NCBI GenBank assembly: GCA_000310025.1
Contig: FN649752.1
Coordinates: 1,653,166-1,717,165 of the forward strand
Direction: 5' to 3'
Source: Ectocarpus siliculosus
Taxonomy: Eukaryota; Sar; Phaeophyceae; Ectocarpales; Ectocarpaceae
DNA: 64,000 bases
The notes under the pieces were generated by a model. It ran no database searches, was not told the origin of the DNA, and was given only the letters and a program-made list of their open reading frames with translations. How positions within the stretch are numbered: position 1 is the stretch's first letter; every line of letters starts with the position of its first letter. A program made the position numbers and the translations under genes. This document shows, piece after piece, positions 60,824 to 64,000 of this stretch.

Positions 60824-61084
60824 GGAGCCGAAATTATATGCGACGTCGGAAATGAGTTTTTTTTGTTTCGGTGAACACCTCTACTCGACTTGGAACTGAC
60901 TGCAGAGGCCCCGCCCCCGCCCCAAAGAAGTCTTGGGATGCATCTCTCTCTCAATAACGGTTTCCGCTGCCGCTTCCCTCGCCCTTTCAACAACGGTTCC
61001 TCTGTCGCTTCCCTCGCTCTTCGGTCACGTGTCCTCGTCCTTCCCTACCCCGCCCACCCCCTGATAAGAAGAGACACGTCAAAC

Positions 61085-62016
61085 ATGCGGGTTTACGAGC
61101 CAAAAGAGGCAGCGGTGGCAATCTTGGAGCGCCAGCTCGCGTTAAATAGGCGAGAAATTGCTTCGGCACGCGCATCAACCCAGCAGCCCGGCAGCAACGG
61201 CGTCCTAGGAAGCGCTTCTGCCGGCGGGTTTCCTGGCGGCCACACAAGAGCGACGGAGGATAAATCGGCGCAGGCGCGGGAGTTGTACAGGTATTTTTTG
61301 GGTCGAATCGATGGCTTACAGTACTGGTAGAACACCAAGTGAGAGTGCCCCAGTCTGACCCGGTTGTGGACACCAGCGGGGTACATGCCGCTTGTCGAAG
61401 CACCGCAAAGGGAACAAATACGCGTGACCCTGGGTTGAAAAGTACCTCCTCGGTTCGGAACACAAGAAGACCTGTGGGGAGGTGGATACTTCGAAGTACT
61501 TGTGTAAGATTAGAACGGCGTTGCTTGGGTCATAAACCAACCCCCAGGCCAGGCCAGCACAAGTTTGACATTCATACGTAGAAAATTGCAAGTTTGTTGG
61601 TTCAGAATCCAGTCAAATGAGAGGAGAGCTGACGAGTCTGCTGAGTCAGGACGGTTCAGATCAAGTCAGGTAGGGCCATGCCGTACGTGAGCTGGGGTTT
61701 CACCCCGAGCATGCAATGCAACGGGTCATTCATAGACGCAACAGGTCAGGTCGGGTCATGACCCGTGCTGGGTGAAATCTGACGGGTCAGGTCACGTGTC
61801 AACCCGACCCGGCCTGCTGAGCGCGACCTGACATACAGTGAAACGCCGTGCAAATCTCGGGGGACTGCTGCAGTCCCATGTACAAAGGAAACAGCGCTAT
61901 GCGGAAGCAACACAACACGGCACGCCTTTCCTTCGCCGGTTGCCGACAGGATGCACAGGCTGCACCTGCTCGAACAACGGAAGCTACGCCAACAACAACG
62001 AGAGCTTTCGGGGTCG

Positions 62017-62048
<32 letters not shown>

Positions 62049-62904
62049 GAACGGAGTTCTCGACGGCGCGGCTTTGGTTCGTCTGCTGAACGGGGGTCTG
62101 TCGCAGCTGGGATCGCCGAGCGAGCAACAGCATCAGCTGCGGCCACGAGAGCACGAGCACCATCAACAAGAACAGGAGCAGCGAGTGCCGGGGGAAGATC
62201 CCGAGGAAGCGTTGGATGATGCGAAGACGAGGTGATCCACTCTTTTCCGATTTTTGTCGAGAGTTTTTGGAGGCTCGCCGCGTGCTGAGCGGTGTGGGGG
62301 TGTACCCACCACAGAGCAGTCCCGATGTCGAGATTTTTCGGCGGAGCTTTGCTACTGCTGTGGGGACGATGGTCACGCGTTGTGCTGCCTGCCTCGTTAG
62401 ATATGTGCGATACGAATGGGTGCGTGTTGCGAAATTTCCGTAGGAAACCGGGCCATCTGTCTCTCTGCCGCTGTGTCTCTCTCTCCCTCTCCTTGTCTGT
62501 TCTACATCTCTTTCTCTCTTTTTCGTGCCCCGGAAGCAATGAAATGCGCCATTTCGCTGTGTGGTAGCTGTTAACTACATCTCCCCACCCCGCCCCCCCG
62601 TTGTGTACACCCCTCTTTTGCCTATTCATGTGCGTTTGTGTTTTTCCCGATACGGCGTGTTCTGGCCGGCGTTGCACGCTTCTCGCTGTTGTTTCGGGCG
62701 ACGCTCTGGTGCTGCTTTGGCCAATGAACAAGGCTTGAGGCAGCGGTGGCGATGTGGAAGGGCAAGGCGGAGACGTCCCTCAAGAGCTACCGCACCGTGC
62801 TGCATCAGGCATGTTACGACTGCTGTTGTTGTTGTCGTCGTCGAAGGTTGCCTCAAACTAGCGCTGTCATGCGGAGCTTTGTCCAAGAGGTGTTAGTTCT
62901 GTAG
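61085..62904 (+). CDS. Small unrecognised polyglutamine, helix-rich protein
   Basis: Three exons join in phase: 61085-61290, 61950-62231 and 62733-62904, for 219 residues. Exon 1 (MRVYEPKEAAVAILERQLAL) and the start of exon 2 (RMHRLHLLEQRKLRQQQREL) look helical. An 11-glutamine run and a Gln/Glu/His-rich stretch follow. Exon 3 starts LEAAVAMWKGKAETSLKSYR. Reading exon 3 to its stop at 62902-62904 adds a cysteine-rich end that may be spurious; alternatively it stops at 62808 with a GC donor (CAG/GCATGT) and the gene continues downstream beyond what I could model. There is no signal peptide, membrane segment or known motif. The family is not recognised, and the start is chosen as the first in-frame ATG of the helical segment. 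Confidence 0.5.
62019..62051 (+). repeat. CAG repeat coding polyglutamine
   Basis: CAG/CAA units encode 11 glutamines in exon 2 of the unrecognised gene at 61085-62904; probably length-variable. Confidence 0.85.
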
Positions 62905-62992
62905 CAAGACGTTCTTGCTTGGAAGCTCCTCACGGGAATGTTGCTTTTGCGTACATATTTTTTTCACAAAGTATCGGATAGAAGAAGGTAAA

Positions 62993-63066
62993 ACGTACTG
63001 AGCGGAGACGGGAACGGTTTTTAATGTGAATACAACAACAACAACGACAACGACAACGACAACAAC
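62993..63066 (+). repeat. Dispersed repeat copy 3 (GGAACGGTTTTTAAT motif plus CAA run)
   Basis: GTACTGAGCGGAGACGGGAA leads into CGGTTTTTAATGTG and then a CAACAACGACAACGA run. It matches the inverted copy at about 58075-58138 closely and the one at 16820 more weakly. Confidence 0.7.
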
Positions 63067-63734
63067 AGTCTACATGCGGTCAACAGAATCCGAACTAAGA
63101 TGTTTTTTTTCTTTTTCCAGTGGTGGAGTATGCTCATGCTTGATTGCGGACGAAAAAACGACGGTGTGCTGTTTCACGTCGGATATATCCGCTCCATTAA
63201 ATGTTCTTTCACGCAGACAGCGCGTGTTCTGTGCGCGATGTTCTTCGGCCGGACCATCCGAGCCTTATTTGAAGACGCAACGCCAGTGACGGCGTGCTAC
63301 CAGACGTGTTTTTGTTCTGCCTCCCCCCTGCTGTACAAGTCCGGCCAAAGCCGGGATTGTGCTTGATGCGTCCGACGTGAGCGTTGCTCTGCGGGCCTCA
63401 CGCTTGTCGGTTCGCGACAGATGCTGCTGTCACGAAACTTTGTCTATGTATGCTTGTGCGGCGATAGTGCTCGTGACTTTCCTCTGGGGTGTCTTTTTCG
63501 GGGTAGAAAGCGGCAAATGTGAACGTCCCTAGGTTACACAAAACGTGTCGGTGTTCTGCGGACCGGTCCGTGCGGCGTCTTCGGCAGCAGCTTGTCGCTC
63601 ATGTATGTGGCGACGACACAATCATCCCGCGAACGCAAGCTCCTGCATACAGCAGCAGCACCGACGACTCAGATCTGAAGCTCTCCCCTTCTGACACGCT
63701 CGTCTGCGACCGATCGTTTTCGGACCTCCGCCGC

Positions 63735-63792
63735 GTCCGTCCTACCGCGATGGTTGTCGTGCCGTCCGTCCTACCGCGATGGTTGTCGTGCC
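63735..63792 (+). repeat. 29-bp tandem duplication
   Basis: Two exact 29-bp units head to tail (GTCCGTCCTACCGCGATGGT...). A run of codons ending HRKNLIQ at a CAG/GTGAGC site near 63909 hints at coding sequence, but no acceptor fits its frame. No gene is called between 62905 and 64000. Confidence 0.85.
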
Positions 63793-64000
63793 GTCACGGC
63801 GGCGGGCGCACGCTCACGATGACGGCGTCGGTGTTCTTCTTCCTGCTCTGGCCGCGGTGCTATGCCAACACGGCCAGGCTCAGGCAGCACACCGGAAAAA
63901 CCTGATACAGGTGAGCAAAGTTTTCAGCAAGCGAGCGTGCGCCAGTCCCACGAACAGCAACCAAAACGGGGGTGCGGTAGATGCAATTTGGATGAAATAA

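Larger units (their letters stand above)
55913..61084. other. Intergenic interval with duplications and unassigned minus-strand frames
   Basis: No recognisable gene was found. It holds a local duplication (56605-57545), one copy of the dispersed GGAACGG repeat (about 58075-58138), a 14-bp palindrome at 58445-58458 and a (CAA)n run at about 60786-60823. Possible minus-strand exons near 58.7-59.7 kb are listed separately. Confidence 0.5.

Noticed and set aside
61799-62731. 310-codon minus-strand open frame over the polyglutamine gene
   Set aside because: It is the antisense of a CAG-rich exon and intron; it contains alanine runs from the repeat and no family resemblance.
63100-63366. Possible further exon of the polyglutamine gene after a TTTTTCCAG acceptor
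   Set aside because: The frame is open but its composition is unlike the rest, and no donor or continuation could be tied to it.
1-64000. CRISPR arrays, bacterial operons, phage or virus genes
   Set aside because: None seen; gene structure throughout is spliced nuclear eukaryotic.

Overview
This window is intron-rich nuclear DNA from a flagellate-forming eukaryote with a complex plastid. The best guess is a brown alga or a close stramenopile relative. Four observations support this. (1) Every protein gene is split into short exons (about 60-300 nt) by introns of several hundred bases to several kb. (2) One gene begins with a signal peptide ending in an ASA/FVAP site, the ASAFAP-type plastid entry signal of stramenopiles, followed by a second thylakoid-type signal. 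(3) There is a complete gene for the axonemal ruler protein CCDC40, so motile flagella are expected. (4) There is a large secreted or membrane sulfatase, and neighbouring genes mostly alternate strand, as reported for Ectocarpus. The species is inferred; no marker gene proves it.

Layout. A serine/threonine protein kinase lies on the minus strand at 992-5038, with its 5' end not found and its 3' end uncertain. An unrecognised coiled-coil protein is at 9570-12775 (+). A four-helix membrane protein is at 14221-17171 (-). A mitochondrial succinate/fumarate carrier is at 18857-23509 (+). CCDC40 is at 25974-36553 (-, 19 exons, 1015 residues). A plastid-targeted CreA-family protein is at 36916-42700 (+); its 3.2-kb first intron holds a pogo/Tigger-like DNA transposon containing the only assembly gap (37838-37940). 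A repeat-rich stretch at 42.7-45.1 kb carries interstitial telomere-type repeats. A type II membrane-anchored sulfatase is at 45153-55912 (+, 13 exons, 690 residues). A repeat-rich interval at 55.9-61 kb follows, then a small unrecognised polyglutamine protein at 61085-62904 (+).

I built the exon models by hand from splice sites, reading-frame phase and family alignment. For the carrier, CCDC40, CreA, sulfatase and four-helix genes, all exon phases match and the summed coding lengths are divisible by three, which is strong internal support. Repeats and transposon remnants sit almost entirely in introns and intergenic DNA: at least three inverted-repeat elements, a pair of tRNA-derived sequences, a three-copy dispersed motif and several local duplications.

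The genes do not form a pathway. They are independent nuclear genes for signalling, organelle transport, flagella, plastid and sulfated-polysaccharide metabolism. The one close physical link is the head-to-head CCDC40/CreA pair, whose start codons are 362 bp apart.
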